Program-made: the position numbers and the translations under genes | From: Pigmentiphaga litoralis | Lineage (GTDB): Bacteria > Pseudomonadota > Gammaproteobacteria > Burkholderiales > Burkholderiaceae_B | Assembly (NCBI RefSeq): GCF_013408655.1 | Contig: NZ_JACCBP010000001.1 | Location: 3,224,001-3,288,000 of the forward strand | DNA length: 64,000 bases | Reading direction: 5' to 3' | Shown: one piece after another, positions 17,813 through 26,799 of the stretch | Layout of the letters: the number at the start of each line of letters is the position of its first letter | Numbering within the stretch: position 1 is the stretch's first letter | The notes under the pieces: generated by a model | The model's database searches: none | What the model saw: the letters and a program-made list of their open reading frames with translations, nothing else | Told to the model about the DNA's origin: nothing

Positions 17813-20800
17813 TGAAGCGGCTCGACACCTTGGTGGACCGGCGCCGCAAGATCCTGCAGGACCCGGACCTGCCGGAAGGGCATGACAACAAGTGGGGCCT
17901 GGCGCTGTCAGGGGGAGGCATCCGCAGCGCGACCTTTGCGCTGGGCCTGGTCACCGCACTGGCCAAGAAAAAGATGCTGCTGCGCTTCGACTTGCTGTCG
18001 ACGGTGTCGGGCGGCGGGTATGCGGGGGCGACGATAGGCCGGCTGTTCGATCGGGTGCGGGCCAAGGCAGCCGTGGTGGATGCCGACAAGGGATCGACGG
18101 GCGATGCGGCCCGCGCGGTGCAGGAAGGCCTGGCGCGCGACGAAGCCACATGGACGACGTGGTGGCTGCGCGCCAACGGGCGGTATCTGATTCCCAGCGG
18201 CGTGCTCGATGGCACGTTGATCGTGGCGCTGTATGTGCGCAACGTGTTGGCCGTGCATTTCGAATTGGCGCTGCTGGCCCTGCTGGCGGGCATCTTCCTG
18301 GCCTGCGTGAACCTGTTCGCGTGGACAGGGCTGGCGGCGCTGGGATGGATAGGCGGGGATACCTTCTTCGACGCCTTTCGCTGGCTGTCGCCGTGGCTGC
18401 CGGTGCCGTGGATTGCGCTGGCCGTGTTCACCGTGATCGGGGCCATCCAGACGTCGGCCTTCTGGTGTTTTCCGTATGTGCGGAAACGAGGCGCGTCGCA
18501 CCGCGCATTCGCCGTCGTGATCACGGCCATGATCGCGATCGTGGCCCTGCACCCGCTGTTCGACACGGCCCCCGGGCGCCCCGGCAGTGTGGTGCGCGAA
18601 GGGCTGTGGGTGACCATGGTCGCGCTGATGTTCTGCTGGCTGCTGGGCGCGCTGTATGCGCAGCGCATCTGGATCAAGGCGCGCCGCCGGCTGCCGGATG
18701 CCAGTTCGGCCGCGGCCGATGTGCTCAGTGTACTGACGCAGCGCCTGTCGAATACCTTTCGATGGGGCATTGCCTTTCTGGCGCTGGGCATTGTCGAACG
18801 ATTCGCGTGGCATCTGGCGTTCGAGCCCAGTGGCTTTGACACCGCCACGGTCGGCATCGTGCTGACCATCGTGGCGCCGGCCTTGCGGGCCGCCCTGCCC
18901 TTTGCATCGCGCTTGACGAATCCCACCGCAGGCGTGCGCCTCGGGCTGCTGATTGGCCGCGGACTGGGCTATCTGATCGTCGCGCTGCTGGCGGCGTTCT
19001 GGATGTCGCTGGCCTATCGCGCGGTGCTGGGCGCGTACTTCGATCGCACCACGCTGGCCTTCTGGCCGGCGCTGACCGTGGCGGTGTTGCTGATGCTGCC
19101 GATGGCGATCTACCTGGCGGTGACCGGACGCAATATCGAATTCCTGAATCTGTCGTCGCTGCATTCCTTCTACCGCGCGCGCCTGGTGCGCAGCTATCTG
19201 GGCGCGGCCAATTACCGCCGCTTCGAAGCGGCGGGCCCGCTCGACGAAGGCACGCTCACCCCGGTCCCTGCCGACCTGCCGCTGGGCAAGGTCGTGAGCG
19301 AAGTCGAAGAAGTGCATCTGGATGATGACGTCGCGATCAACGACTACCGGCCCATGGATGCCGGAGGTCCGGTGCACCTGATCACCATGTGCGTGAACCA
19401 GACCAATGATCCGCGCGGCGGCATCTTCAACCGCGACCGCCAGGGCCTGCCGCTGACCATCGTGTCGGGCGGCTACATGCGCGAGGGCATCGAGAACTGG
19501 TCCGAGATGCGGCGCGAAGAACCGTTGAGCCTGGGAACCTTCATCGCCATTTCAGGCGCAGCCATCGCGCCGGCATTGGGTGCGCTGACGCGGGGCGGCA
19601 TCTCGGCGCTGGCCATGTTCGCGGGCTTGCGGCTGGGGTATTGGTGGAGCAACGAGCGCCGCAATGGCGAGGACACCCGGTCGGTGCACGCGTGGACCGG
19701 CAAATCGCGACGCATACTGAACGAATTGCGCGGCCGCTTCCAGGGCACGCAAGGACCCGACTGGTTCCTGACCGACGGCGGGCATTTCGAGAACACGGGC
19801 GCCTACGCGCTGCTGGCCGAGCGCTGCCGGGTCATCGTCGTTTCCGACGCGGGCGCGGATCCGACCTATGCATTCGGCGACCTTGAGAATCTGGTACGCA
19901 AGGCGCGGATCGACCTGAATGCCGACATCCGTTTCATGCGGCCCCGCAATCCGCCCGACCTGCGCCTGAGTCCGCCCGTGGCCGAACTGGCGCAGTTCGG
20001 CACCATTGATGATCTGGCCTCGTCCAAGAGCAATGCGTGCATGGCGCTGGCCACCGTCATCTACGCCGAAGATCCGCTGCACCCCGGCATCCTGATCTAC
20101 ATGAAGCCGAATTTTTTCATCGGCCTGCCGGTGGACCTCGTCAACTTCAAGGCCGCCAATCCCTACTTTCCGCAAGAGCCGACGTCGGATCAGTTCTTTT
20201 CGGAGTCGCAATGGGAAAGCTACTTCCTGCTTGGACAGGAGATGGGCAAGGCGTTGTCGATCGATCTGTTGAACTGCATTGCCGCGGCGCCCGATGCCTA
20301 CTTCGTGCAAGACACGAGCTCGACCCTCGACAAGGCGTTGACGCGTGACAAGAACGCCGTGCCGGCCGGCGCGCCTGCGACACCGATGCAGGCGATCTCG
20401 CGCATTCCGGCGCGTATCGCCGTGTCGACGGTAAAGGCGACAGTCGGACTGACCGCGGTCGCGGCCATCGGTGCATCGGCCTGGCAGGGCCTGGAAGCCT
20501 GGCGCACCGCGCGGGAAAAGAGCGTCGATACCGAACGCACGGCGCTTTCCAGCCTGTCGTCGACCTGGCTGGAAACGCAGCGAGCTCGCGCCTCGGACAC
20601 GCCGCAACGCGTCGAAGCCGTGTCGCGTCTGGCGACCACGCTGCTGTATACCGCCGACCGTATCTGCGCCCACGGGCAGGCCGAGTGGTTCCAGCAGCCC
20701 GGGCTCGCGCGCGAAATCGCGATCGACGCTTTTGCGGAATGCCGCAAGCTCGATGTGCTGGCGTCGCGGTCGTGCGCCGTGCTGCTGCAGTCGGTCGGCA

Positions 20801-21726
20801 ATCCGGCCAGCCGCACCGTGAACACCTGCCTTGGCCCCCTGCTTGAACGGCCGCCGCAGCGCTACGAAACCTACTGGGCCTACGACTACACCACCCGGGC
20901 ATCGCCGCATCTGCTGCACCCGTGCGACCGGTACCGGCAGGACCTGCGCCTGGAAGCCATGCCGGTCACCATCACCGATGCGGTCGACCCACCCGCGGCC
21001 GGATGCCGGCTGGGCACATTCGCGTTCGGCGTGCCCGGCGAGGCCATCGTCCGCACGGTGATGGCGGGCGTCAACGACGGCTTCCAGTACCTGCAACGCC
21101 TGGCCGGCCTGAACACGCACGATCTGTGGCTGAGCCGGTTCGCGCGGGACAGAGGCAGCGACATTGCCATCGCGGACAGCAGTCCGGCTGCCGCAGCGCC
21201 TGCGCCGTCGGCCCTGGAGCCGTTTCCCGCCACCGACGCCAGGGTCGTCGCGTCTGCCAGCGTGCCCGCACCAGCGGCCCTGCCCGCCAGGCCCATCGCC
21301 CCGCCTCCACCCACCGTCATCGATGCCGAAGCGCGCGCTGCGTGCAGTGATGTCGCCATCTTCGTGCAGGTCTACGACCGCGAATCGTATGACGCGGCCC
21401 TGCGGCTGCGAGGACCGTGGTCGGCCATTCAGGCGCGCTTCCAGCCGATCGAGAACGTGCAGCAATCGGCCGAGGCGCGCGGCCGCCCCAACCTGACACC
21501 GGTTACCGAACCGACGATCCGCTATCACCGCAACGATGCCGCGGCATGCGCCGCTTACCTGTGGCCCGTGGCGCGGCAGACGTTGACCTTGCCGGGGCCG
21601 GTCACGCCTCGCCCGCTGGCGGCGCGCTTTCCCAGCACGCCGTCCACCATCGAAGTCTGGCTGCCGCCCCGGACAGCCATCACCACCCGGGAGGCGGCTG
21701 CAAAAACTTTAACAAACGGTCGATAG
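17812..21726 (+). CDS. Large membrane patatin-like phospholipase
   Basis: 1304 residues from a GTG start overlapping the previous stop by one base, with GGGGG 5 nt upstream. The patatin oxyanion motif SGGGIRSA is at 33-40, the nucleophile Ser66 in TVSGGGY, and the catalytic Asp655 in TDGGHFENTG. Between Ser and Asp sits a long insert with about eight hydrophobic helices (about 133-435), and another helix lies near 868-890. The last 400 residues form an unrecognised Cys-containing domain interrupted by an Ala/Pro linker (about 1125-1165). It is predicted to hydrolyse phospholipids at the membrane. The overlap with the four-module hydrolase gene indicates co-translation and joint function. Confidence 0.85.
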   Translation: MKRLDTLVDRRRKILQDPDLPEGHDNKWGLALSGGGIRSATFALGLVTALAKKKMLLRFDLLSTVSGGGYAGATIGRLFDRVRAKAAVVDADKGSTGDAARAVQEGLARDEATWTTWWLRANGRYLIPSGVLDGTLIVALYVRNVLAVHFELALLALLAGIFLACVNLFAWTGLAALGWIGGDTFFDAFRWLSPWLPVPWIALAVFTVIGAIQTSAFWCFPYVRKRGASHRAFAVVITAMIAIVALHPLFDTAPGRPGSVVREGLWVTMVALMFCWLLGALYAQRIWIKARRRLPDASSAAADVLSVLTQRLSNTFRWGIAFLALGIVERFAWHLAFEPSGFDTATVGIVLTIVAPALRAALPFASRLTNPTAGVRLGLLIGRGLGYLIVALLAAFWMSLAYRAVLGAYFDRTTLAFWPALTVAVLLMLPMAIYLAVTGRNIEFLNLSSLHSFYRARLVRSYLGAANYRRFEAAGPLDEGTLTPVPADLPLGKVVSEVEEVHLDDDVAINDYRPMDAGGPVHLITMCVNQTNDPRGGIFNRDRQGLPLTIVSGGYMREGIENWSEMRREEPLSLGTFIAISGAAIAPALGALTRGGISALAMFAGLRLGYWWSNERRNGEDTRSVHAWTGKSRRILNELRGRFQGTQGPDWFLTDGGHFENTGAYALLAERCRVIVVSDAGADPTYAFGDLENLVRKARIDLNADIRFMRPRNPPDLRLSPPVAELAQFGTIDDLASSKSNACMALATVIYAEDPLHPGILIYMKPNFFIGLPVDLVNFKAANPYFPQEPTSDQFFSESQWESYFLLGQEMGKALSIDLLNCIAAAPDAYFVQDTSSTLDKALTRDKNAVPAGAPATPMQAISRIPARIAVSTVKATVGLTAVAAIGASAWQGLEAWRTAREKSVDTERTALSSLSSTWLETQRARASDTPQRVEAVSRLATTLLYTADRICAHGQAEWFQQPGLAREIAIDAFAECRKLDVLASRSCAVLLQSVGNPASRTVNTCLGPLLERPPQRYETYWAYDYTTRASPHLLHPCDRYRQDLRLEAMPVTITDAVDPPAAGCRLGTFAFGVPGEAIVRTVMAGVNDGFQYLQRLAGLNTHDLWLSRFARDRGSDIAIADSSPAAAAPAPSALEPFPATDARVVASASVPAPAALPARPIAPPPPTVIDAEARAACSDVAIFVQVYDRESYDAALRLRGPWSAIQARFQPIENVQQSAEARGRPNLTPVTEPTIRYHRNDAAACAAYLWPVARQTLTLPGPVTPRPLAARFPSTPSTIEVWLPPRTAITTREAAAKTLTNGR

Positions 21727-21831
21727 TCAGCTTCCTGTCAGCCATGGTATTGCTGTGGGCGGTACCCGCTCCACGCACCGAGGATCCTGCCAACCCCGCG
21801 CCCGACCGAGGGCCATCAGAGGAAAGTCGCC

Positions 21832-22689
21832 ATGTCTGTCCCGTTCGTTACGCCGTCCGTCCTGCCCACCGCTTCGGTTCACCCCCGCAGTACCCGCAAC
21901 CGCCCGGCGCTCGCCGCCGTGCTGGTCGCCGCCCTGGCCTTCGGCACGACAGCCCTGGCGCAGTCACCCGGCTACACCTATACCCCCGACGTCGGACAGG
22001 CCGGCAAGGATGTGGTCTGGGTCCCGACGCCGCAACCGGTCGTGGACAAGATGCTGGAACTGGCCAACATCACCCCGAAGGACACCGTGCTGGATCTGGG
22101 GTCGGGGGACGGGCGCACCGTCATCACGGCAGCCAAACGCGGGGTGAAAGCCCATGGCGTCGAATACAACCCCGACATGGCCGCCCTGGCCCGCGCCAAC
22201 GCCGACAAGGAAGGCGTGTCGAAGATGGCGACCTTCCAGACCGCCGACCTGTTCGAGATCGACCTGTCGCAAGCCACGGTCATCACCATGTTCCTGTTGC
22301 CCACGATCAACGAGCGGCTGCGTCCCAAGCTGCTTGAACTGCCGGCCGGCACGCGCGTCGTCTCCAACTCCTTCCCCATGGGCGACTGGAAGCCTGACCG
22401 TTCCGAAACCGTCAGCCAGGGCTGCTCCAACTACTGCACGGCCCTGATGTGGGTGGTGCCCGCCAAGGCGGCCGGCACATGGCAGCTGGACGGCCAGCGC
22501 CTGACATTGAAGCAATCGTTCCAGAACCTGGAAGGCACGCTGGGCACGAATGCGATCAGCGACGCCAAGCTGGAAGGCAAGAAAATCGCCTTCACTTCCA
22601 ATGGCATCCGCTACGAAGGCATGGTCGAAGGCAATGCCATGACCGGCACCGCCGGCGGCGGCAAGAGCTGGTCGGCACGGAAGAGCTGA
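21832..22689 (+). CDS. Exported SAM-dependent methyltransferase-like protein
   Basis: 285 residues. The N-terminus has a charged stretch then a hydrophobic core (ALAAVLVAALAFGTTALA) with signal-peptidase cleavage likely before Q45. The mature part is a class I Rossmann methyltransferase: VLDLGSGDGRT at 86-96 for SAM binding, an acidic VEYNP strand end near 114, then a C-terminal beta-rich domain with a GMVEGNAMTGTA repeat pattern. SAM is not known to be available in the periplasm, so either the signal is an anchor or the protein binds something else. It stands 105 bp after the patatin gene in the same direction and is followed by a strong hairpin. Confidence 0.8.
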   Translation: MSVPFVTPSVLPTASVHPRSTRNRPALAAVLVAALAFGTTALAQSPGYTYTPDVGQAGKDVVWVPTPQPVVDKMLELANITPKDTVLDLGSGDGRTVITAAKRGVKAHGVEYNPDMAALARANADKEGVSKMATFQTADLFEIDLSQATVITMFLLPTINERLRPKLLELPAGTRVVSNSFPMGDWKPDRSETVSQGCSNYCTALMWVVPAKAAGTWQLDGQRLTLKQSFQNLEGTLGTNAISDAKLEGKKIAFTSNGIRYEGMVEGNAMTGTAGGGKSWSARKS

Positions 22690-22696
22690 TCGGCCC

Positions 22697-22726
22697 GCGC
22701 GGGATAGCCTCAGGGTTATCCCGCGC
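22697..22726 (+). terminator. Hairpin after methyltransferase gene
   Basis: Perfect 10-bp arms GCGCGGGATA and TATCCCGCGC with a 10-nt loop, 8 nt after the stop codon. No clear T-run follows, so it may be a processing or stabilising hairpin rather than a full intrinsic terminator. Confidence 0.55.
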
Positions 22727-22734
22727 ATTCTTGG

Positions 22735-22993
22735 TACAATCCCCAGGTTCCATGCGGCGTTCGCTACAACGCCGCTCCCCATTCGCCCGGATCGCGCCGG
22801 GCCGCCCCCGCGACAGGTGCTCGCCCGGGCTCCGAGTGCCGGCCCGCAGCGCACGAACCAAAAATAGTGCTGCGCCGGACGCTGACGGTATTTCCTTGAA
22901 ATCCCAAAGCTGGTGCAGGAGACAGATCAACGAGTCCCAGGCAATTGCCTGACGGCTCGTCCTTGTCGTATCTGTTCAGAAGGTAGTCAATCA
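22735..22993 (+). promoter_or_regulatory. Promoter and long structured leader of mqo
   Basis: This is part of a 304-bp gap (22690-22993) without a gene. A good -10 (TACAAT, 22735-22740) is followed by about 250 nt of GC-rich leader. It holds a perfect hairpin GCGGCGTT/AACGCCGC (22754-22775) and an interrupted dyad at 22930-22960 whose core CAGGCAATTGCCTG (22938-22951) is fully palindromic. The dyad lies just ahead of GAAGG (22979-22983) and the ATG. The leader could carry regulation by structure or an operator; no known riboswitch class was recognised. Confidence 0.4.
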
Positions 22994-24640
22994 ATGTTGA
23001 AGCGAATGATCCCGGCCATGCTGGGCCTGGTTGCGTCGGTGGCCGTCCTGCCGCTGCATGCGGCCGAAACCAAGAAGGTCGATGTGCTCCTGATCGGCGG
23101 AGGCATCATGAGTTCCACCCTGGGCGTCCTGCTGCACGAACTGGAGCCGGGCTGGAGCATGGAAATGGTCGAGCGCCTGGACAAGGTCGCCATGGAAAGC
23201 TCGAACGGCTGGAACAATGCCGGCACCGGCCATTCGGCACTGGCCGAACTGAATTACACCCCGCAAGACAAGACCGGCAAGGTCGACATCTCCAAGGCCA
23301 TCGAGATCAACGAAGCCTTCCAGGTGTCCCGCCAGTTCTGGTCGTCGCAGGTGAACCGCAACGTCCTGAAGAACCCGCGCACCTTCATCAACTCGACGCC
23401 GCACATGAGCTTCGTCTGGGGAGATGAAGACATCGCGTTCCTGCGCAAGCGCTACGAGGCCCTGAAGGCCAGCCCCCTGTTCGCGGGCATGCAATATTCC
23501 GAAGACCCGGAGCAGATCAAGAAGTGGGTCCCGCTGATGATGGAAGGCCGTGACCCCGCGCAGAAGATCGCCGCGACCTGGACGCCCATCGGCACCGACG
23601 TCAACTTTGGCGAGATCACCCGCCAATTCGTTGGCCACCTTGAAGGCACGCCCAACTTTTCGCTCAAGACGTCCAGCGACGTGAAGGACATCACGCGCAA
23701 CAAGGACGGCACGTGGCGGGTCGAATACAAGAACCTGAAAGACGGCCAGACCTCGCAGACCGACGCCAAGTTCGTGTTCATCGGCGCGGGCGGCGGCGCG
23801 CTGCACCTGCTGCAGAAGTCCGGCATTCCGGAAGCCAAGGACTACGCCGGCTTCCCGGTTGGCGGCTCGTTCCTGGTGACCGAGAACGCCACCGTGGCCC
23901 AGCAGCATCTGGCCAAGGCCTACGGCAAGGCCGCCGTGGGTGCGCCCCCGATGTCGGTGCCCCACCTGGATACGCGTGTGCTCGACGGCAAGCGCGTGAT
24001 CCTGTTCGGCCCCTTCGCGACCTTCTCGACCAAGTTCCTGAAGGAAGGCTCGTACCTGGACTTGTTGACAAGCACAACGATGCACAACGTCTGGCCCATG
24101 ATGCGCGTGGGCGTGGCGCAGTATCCGCTGGTCGAATACCTGGCCGGTCAGCTCATGCAATCCGATGATGACCGCTTCAACGCCCTGAAGGAATACTTCC
24201 CGAATGCGAAGAAGGAAGACTGGCGCCTGTGGCAAGCCGGTCAGCGTGTGCAGGTCATCAAGCGCGACAAGGAAAAGGGTGGCGTGCTCAAGCTCGGCAC
24301 CGAGATCGTGACGTCGGCCGACGGCAGCATCGCCGGCCTGCTGGGCGCCTCGCCCGGTGCGTCGACCGCCGCCCCGATCATGCTCGACCTGGTTGGCAAG
24401 GTCTTCAAGGACAAGGTCGCCTCGCCCGACTGGCAAGCCAAGCTGCGTGACCTGGTGCCCAGCTACGGCACGACGCTGAATGGCAGCCCGGCCCGCGTGC
24501 AACAGGAATGGAACGCGACCGCGTCCACCCTGCAACTGACGACGCCGCCCACCATCGACCTGACCCCGCCGCCCGCACCGCCCACCGGCAACGTGCCGCA
24601 GCGCAAGAAAGAGCAGACCGACGCCGACCTGGCGTTGTGA
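22994..24640 (+). CDS. mqo: Malate:quinone oxidoreductase with N-terminal signal
   Basis: 548 residues. After a hydrophobic N-terminus (about residues 7-24, ending LPLHAAE) comes the FAD dinucleotide motif [11 protein letters not shown] (31-41), then Mqo landmarks: [36 protein letters not shown] and the C-terminal [15 protein letters not shown]. The enzyme oxidises malate to oxaloacetate and passes electrons to quinone. The C-terminus is extended by a Pro-rich tail. Mqo is classically a peripheral protein on the cytoplasmic face, so the signal-like N-terminus is notable. Monocistronic, convergent with the cupin gene. Confidence 0.92.
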   Translation: MLKRMIPAMLGLVASVAVLPLHAAETKKVDVLLIGGGIMSSTLGVLLHELEPGWSMEMVERLDKVAMESSNGWNNAGTGHSALAELNYTPQDKTGKVDISKAIEINEAFQVSRQFWSSQVNRNVLKNPRTFINSTPHMSFVWGDEDIAFLRKRYEALKASPLFAGMQYSEDPEQIKKWVPLMMEGRDPAQKIAATWTPIGTDVNFGEITRQFVGHLEGTPNFSLKTSSDVKDITRNKDGTWRVEYKNLKDGQTSQTDAKFVFIGAGGGALHLLQKSGIPEAKDYAGFPVGGSFLVTENATVAQQHLAKAYGKAAVGAPPMSVPHLDTRVLDGKRVILFGPFATFSTKFLKEGSYLDLLTSTTMHNVWPMMRVGVAQYPLVEYLAGQLMQSDDDRFNALKEYFPNAKKEDWRLWQAGQRVQVIKRDKEKGGVLKLGTEIVTSADGSIAGLLGASPGASTAAPIMLDLVGKVFKDKVASPDWQAKLRDLVPSYGTTLNGSPARVQQEWNATASTLQLTTPPTIDLTPPPAPPTGNVPQRKKEQTDADLAL

Positions 24641-24649
24641 TGTGAAATT

Positions 24650-24677
24650 GGGGAAACGGGGCTACCCCCGCTTCCCC
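24650..24677. terminator. Bidirectional hairpin between convergent mqo and cupin genes
   Basis: GGGGAA-a-CGGGG and CCCCG-c-TTCCCC pair with one mismatch around a CTAC loop, 10 nt after the mqo stop and overlapping the last codons of the cupin gene. No long T-run is present. Confidence 0.5.
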
Positions 24678-25099
24678 CAGATCGCGTCCCAGGCGCGGCC
24701 GGCCATGTCCACGACCTGGCCGTCTTTCTCGTAGAACTTGTTGGGCACCTGGAACATCGCCAGGGTCACGCAGCCATCGGGTGACCACGCGGAGTGCCGG
24801 CTGCCGGGTTCGCGCCAGACGAACTCGCCGGGGCCCACGGCAACGCCCTCGGCCGGGCCTTCCAGATCCACCAGGGATCCTTCCAGCAGATACGTCTGTT
24901 CGATCAGCACATGCTCGTGGTCGGGCAGGGTCGCGCCCGGCGCGAAGCGCATCAGCGAGGTCAGCAGGCCCGATGCGGCATCGAACAGCAGAACCTTGAT
25001 CTCACAGCCCGGAAAGCGCGTCGCCTGCCACGGCATGTCGGCAGGACGAACGATGTGGGTATGTCCGGGAACGTCTTGCGGCGCGGCTGGCGATGACAT
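24662..25099 (-). CDS. Cupin-domain protein (ChrR-like)
   Basis: 145 residues of a single cupin. Metal ligands are visible in motif 1 (LPDHEHVLIEQTYLLEGSLVD; two His and a Glu) and in motif 2 (PGSRHSAWS, His). The pattern is that of ChrR-type cupins and small dioxygenase-like proteins that bind Zn, Fe or Mn. The substrate is unknown. It is divergent from nothing obvious, and about 75 bp separates it from the TetR gene end on its right, in the same direction. Confidence 0.85.
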   Translation of the reverse strand: MSSPAAPQDVPGHTHIVRPADMPWQATRFPGCEIKVLLFDAASGLLTSLMRFAPGATLPDHEHVLIEQTYLLEGSLVDLEGPAEGVAVGPGEFVWREPGSRHSAWSPDGCVTLAMFQVPNKFYEKDGQVVDMAGRAWDAIWGKRG

Positions 25100-25174
25100 G
25101 GGGTCGACCTTCTGAAGGGAAACGACAGGGTGCGAAGCGCGGAACGACCGCGCCTGGAAAGTATAGGCGCGGCG

Positions 25175-25798
25175 CTAGCGCGGCCCGCCCGCCACGGAAA
25201 TCACCAGCCGCGTCGCCGGACCGACCAGGTGGCGCAGGCCTGCCGACGCATCGGCTTCGATCGTTTGCAAGATCAACTCGTTGATGCCGCCAACAACCGC
25301 CATCGCCATGTCGGCGGGCAGCCTGCGGCCGTCCGCGTTGACCGTGGCCGATTGCACGAAGGCCGCGATCTGCGCATTGGCCTGCCGCCGCACCTGCAGG
25401 CCCGGCAAGCCGCAGCCCAGGATCTCGACGAACAGGGTCTTGAGCAGACGCGGATCCTGCGCCAGGAAATCCAGGTAGGCCGTCAATGCCGTCTCGACCT
25501 GGTCCTGCCAAGGGCGCGACAGATCGACGGCGCCCTGCAGCGCCGCCAGCGCCTGCTGGCTGGCCATTGCGTAGAGCGCAAGCAGGCAGTCCGCCTTGGT
25601 CTCGAAATGCTCGTAGAACGTCCGGCGCGACACGGCGGCCTCGCGCACGATGTCGGCGATGCTCGTGTCCGCATAGCCCTTCGCGGCGAGGGCCTGCGCC
25701 ATGCCACCCAGCAGGCGCAAGTAGTGCTCATGCGGCACGGCAGCCGGCAGGGAAGCGTCGGGTGGGTCAGTCTTTACGCGGGACGCAGCAGAAGCCAT
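25175..25798 (-). CDS. TetR-family repressor
   Basis: 207 residues from ATG 25798. The N-terminal helix-turn-helix is typical (DTSIADIVREAAVSRRTFYEHFETKADCLLAL, about residues 44-75), followed by a helical ligand-binding domain. It is divergent from the metal-dependent hydrolase gene. Two identical-arm palindromes in the shared 119-bp promoter region, one containing the hydrolase -35 box, indicate autoregulation and repression of the hydrolase. The inducer is unknown. Confidence 0.9.
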   Translation of the reverse strand: MASAASRVKTDPPDASLPAAVPHEHYLRLLGGMAQALAAKGYADTSIADIVREAAVSRRTFYEHFETKADCLLALYAMASQQALAALQGAVDLSRPWQDQVETALTAYLDFLAQDPRLLKTLFVEILGCGLPGLQVRRQANAQIAAFVQSATVNADGRRLPADMAMAVVGGINELILQTIEADASAGLRHLVGPATRLVISVAGGPR

Positions 25799-25820
25799 TG
25801 GGGCAACATCGTGAGTGGAT

Positions 25821-25838
25821 TGGTACTTGACAGTACCA
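25821..25838. promoter_or_regulatory. TetR operator 1
   Basis: Perfect 18-bp palindrome TGGTAC-N6-GTACCA. Its six-base centre is TTGACA, the -35 box of the rightward promoter, so repressor binding would block RNA polymerase directly. Confidence 0.75.
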
Positions 25839-25855
25839 GAAGTCGGTCGCATGAT
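25827..25855 (+). promoter_or_regulatory. Promoter of metal-dependent hydrolase gene
   Basis: Consensus -35 TTGACA (25827-25832), a 17-bp spacer and a weak -10 CATGAT (25850-25855). It lies between and inside the two palindromic operators, about 60 bp before the ATG at 25918. Confidence 0.6.
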
Positions 25856-25857
25856 GT

Positions 25858-25875
25858 TGGTACGCGATCGTACCA
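25858..25875. promoter_or_regulatory. TetR operator 2
   Basis: Second palindrome with arms identical to operator 1, TGGTAC-GCGATC-GTACCA, centred 37 bp downstream and just after the -10 box, where the transcript would begin. Confidence 0.75.
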
Positions 25876-25917
25876 TTCGCACTGACATCATGCCGCGCGT
25901 CATGAAGGAGCCTTTCG

Positions 25918-26739
25918 ATGACCGATCTTGTCGTCCGCCGTTTGTTGATCGACCTGCAGCCGCCCATTCCGCGCACCTGGTGTGGCGGCGATGCGTTCGC
26001 AACCGCCTTCTTCAATGCCTTGTCGATGAGCTTTCCGTTCGGCGAGCAATTCTTTATCGACGCCTTGCGCGGCGTGCTGGCCACCCTGCCCCCCGATGCG
26101 CATGCGCGCTGGCAGCCCGAGGTCAAGGGTTTCATCGGCCAGGAAGCCACGCACCGGCGCATCCACAGCCTGTTCAACGCCCACCTGGAACAGCAGGGAC
26201 TGGTGGACGGCTGGACGCCACGCGCCGCCAAGCGCGCGACGCGGCTTGTAGGAATGGACTCCCGCCATGCGCTTGCGGTGACTGCCGCCAACGAACACTT
26301 CACGGCCATGTTCGCGGACTGGCTGCTGGCCCACCCCGACGTCCTGGATGGCGCCGAGCCGCGCCTGAAAACGATGTGGCTATGGCACGCCGCCGAAGAG
26401 TCCGAACACAAGACCACCGCGTTCGATCTGTACCGTGCGGCGGGCGGATCGGAAAAAGCCCGCAAGCGCTGGTTTGCGGTCACCACGTCGATGTTCCTGC
26501 GCGACCTGCTGCGCCAAACCGTTGCGAATCTCAACAAAGAAAAGCAATTGTGGAAACGGTCGACGTGGGCCAGCGCCGCGCGCCTGTTGCTCGGCCGCAA
26601 GGGGTTGTTCGGCGCGAATCTGACAGCGTGGCGACGGTATTTTTCCAGCGACTTCCATCCGTCGGAACACGAGAGCGGGCTGGCCCATGCCTGGCTGCGC
26701 GACAACCGGGACGCCTACGTTCCGGTCGGGGCGCGATAG
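25918..26739 (+). CDS. PF10118-type metal-dependent hydrolase
   Basis: 273 residues with AAGGAG 7 nt before the ATG. The protein is helical and carries four His/Glu clusters in the order of the family: E43 (FGEQFF), E76xxH79 (GQEATH), E126-H127 (NEHF) and H157..E160-E161..H164 (WHAAEESEHK). These suggest a diiron-like or dinuclear metal site in a four-helix bundle. Family members are annotated as predicted metal-dependent hydrolases but the reaction is unknown. Expression is expected to be controlled by the divergent TetR through two operators, implying induction by a small molecule such as a lipid or xenobiotic. Confidence 0.85.
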   Translation: MTDLVVRRLLIDLQPPIPRTWCGGDAFATAFFNALSMSFPFGEQFFIDALRGVLATLPPDAHARWQPEVKGFIGQEATHRRIHSLFNAHLEQQGLVDGWTPRAAKRATRLVGMDSRHALAVTAANEHFTAMFADWLLAHPDVLDGAEPRLKTMWLWHAAEESEHKTTAFDLYRAAGGSEKARKRWFAVTTSMFLRDLLRQTVANLNKEKQLWKRSTWASAARLLLGRKGLFGANLTAWRRYFSSDFHPSEHESGLAHAWLRDNRDAYVPVGAR

Positions 26740-26799
26740 CCTGCTAGCATGGTCAGGACCGCGCTTGGATCAGACGAGCGCATTGCCCAGGAGCTCTTC

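Noticed and set aside
19552..21528. Long minus-strand open frame inside the patatin gene
   Set aside because: A shadow frame typical of GC-rich genes; the patatin frame on the plus strand has clear motifs.
14954..21726. Type VI secretion cluster
   Set aside because: No VgrG, Hcp, PAAR, TssB/C or ClpV-like gene is present, so a secretion system cannot be claimed from this window.
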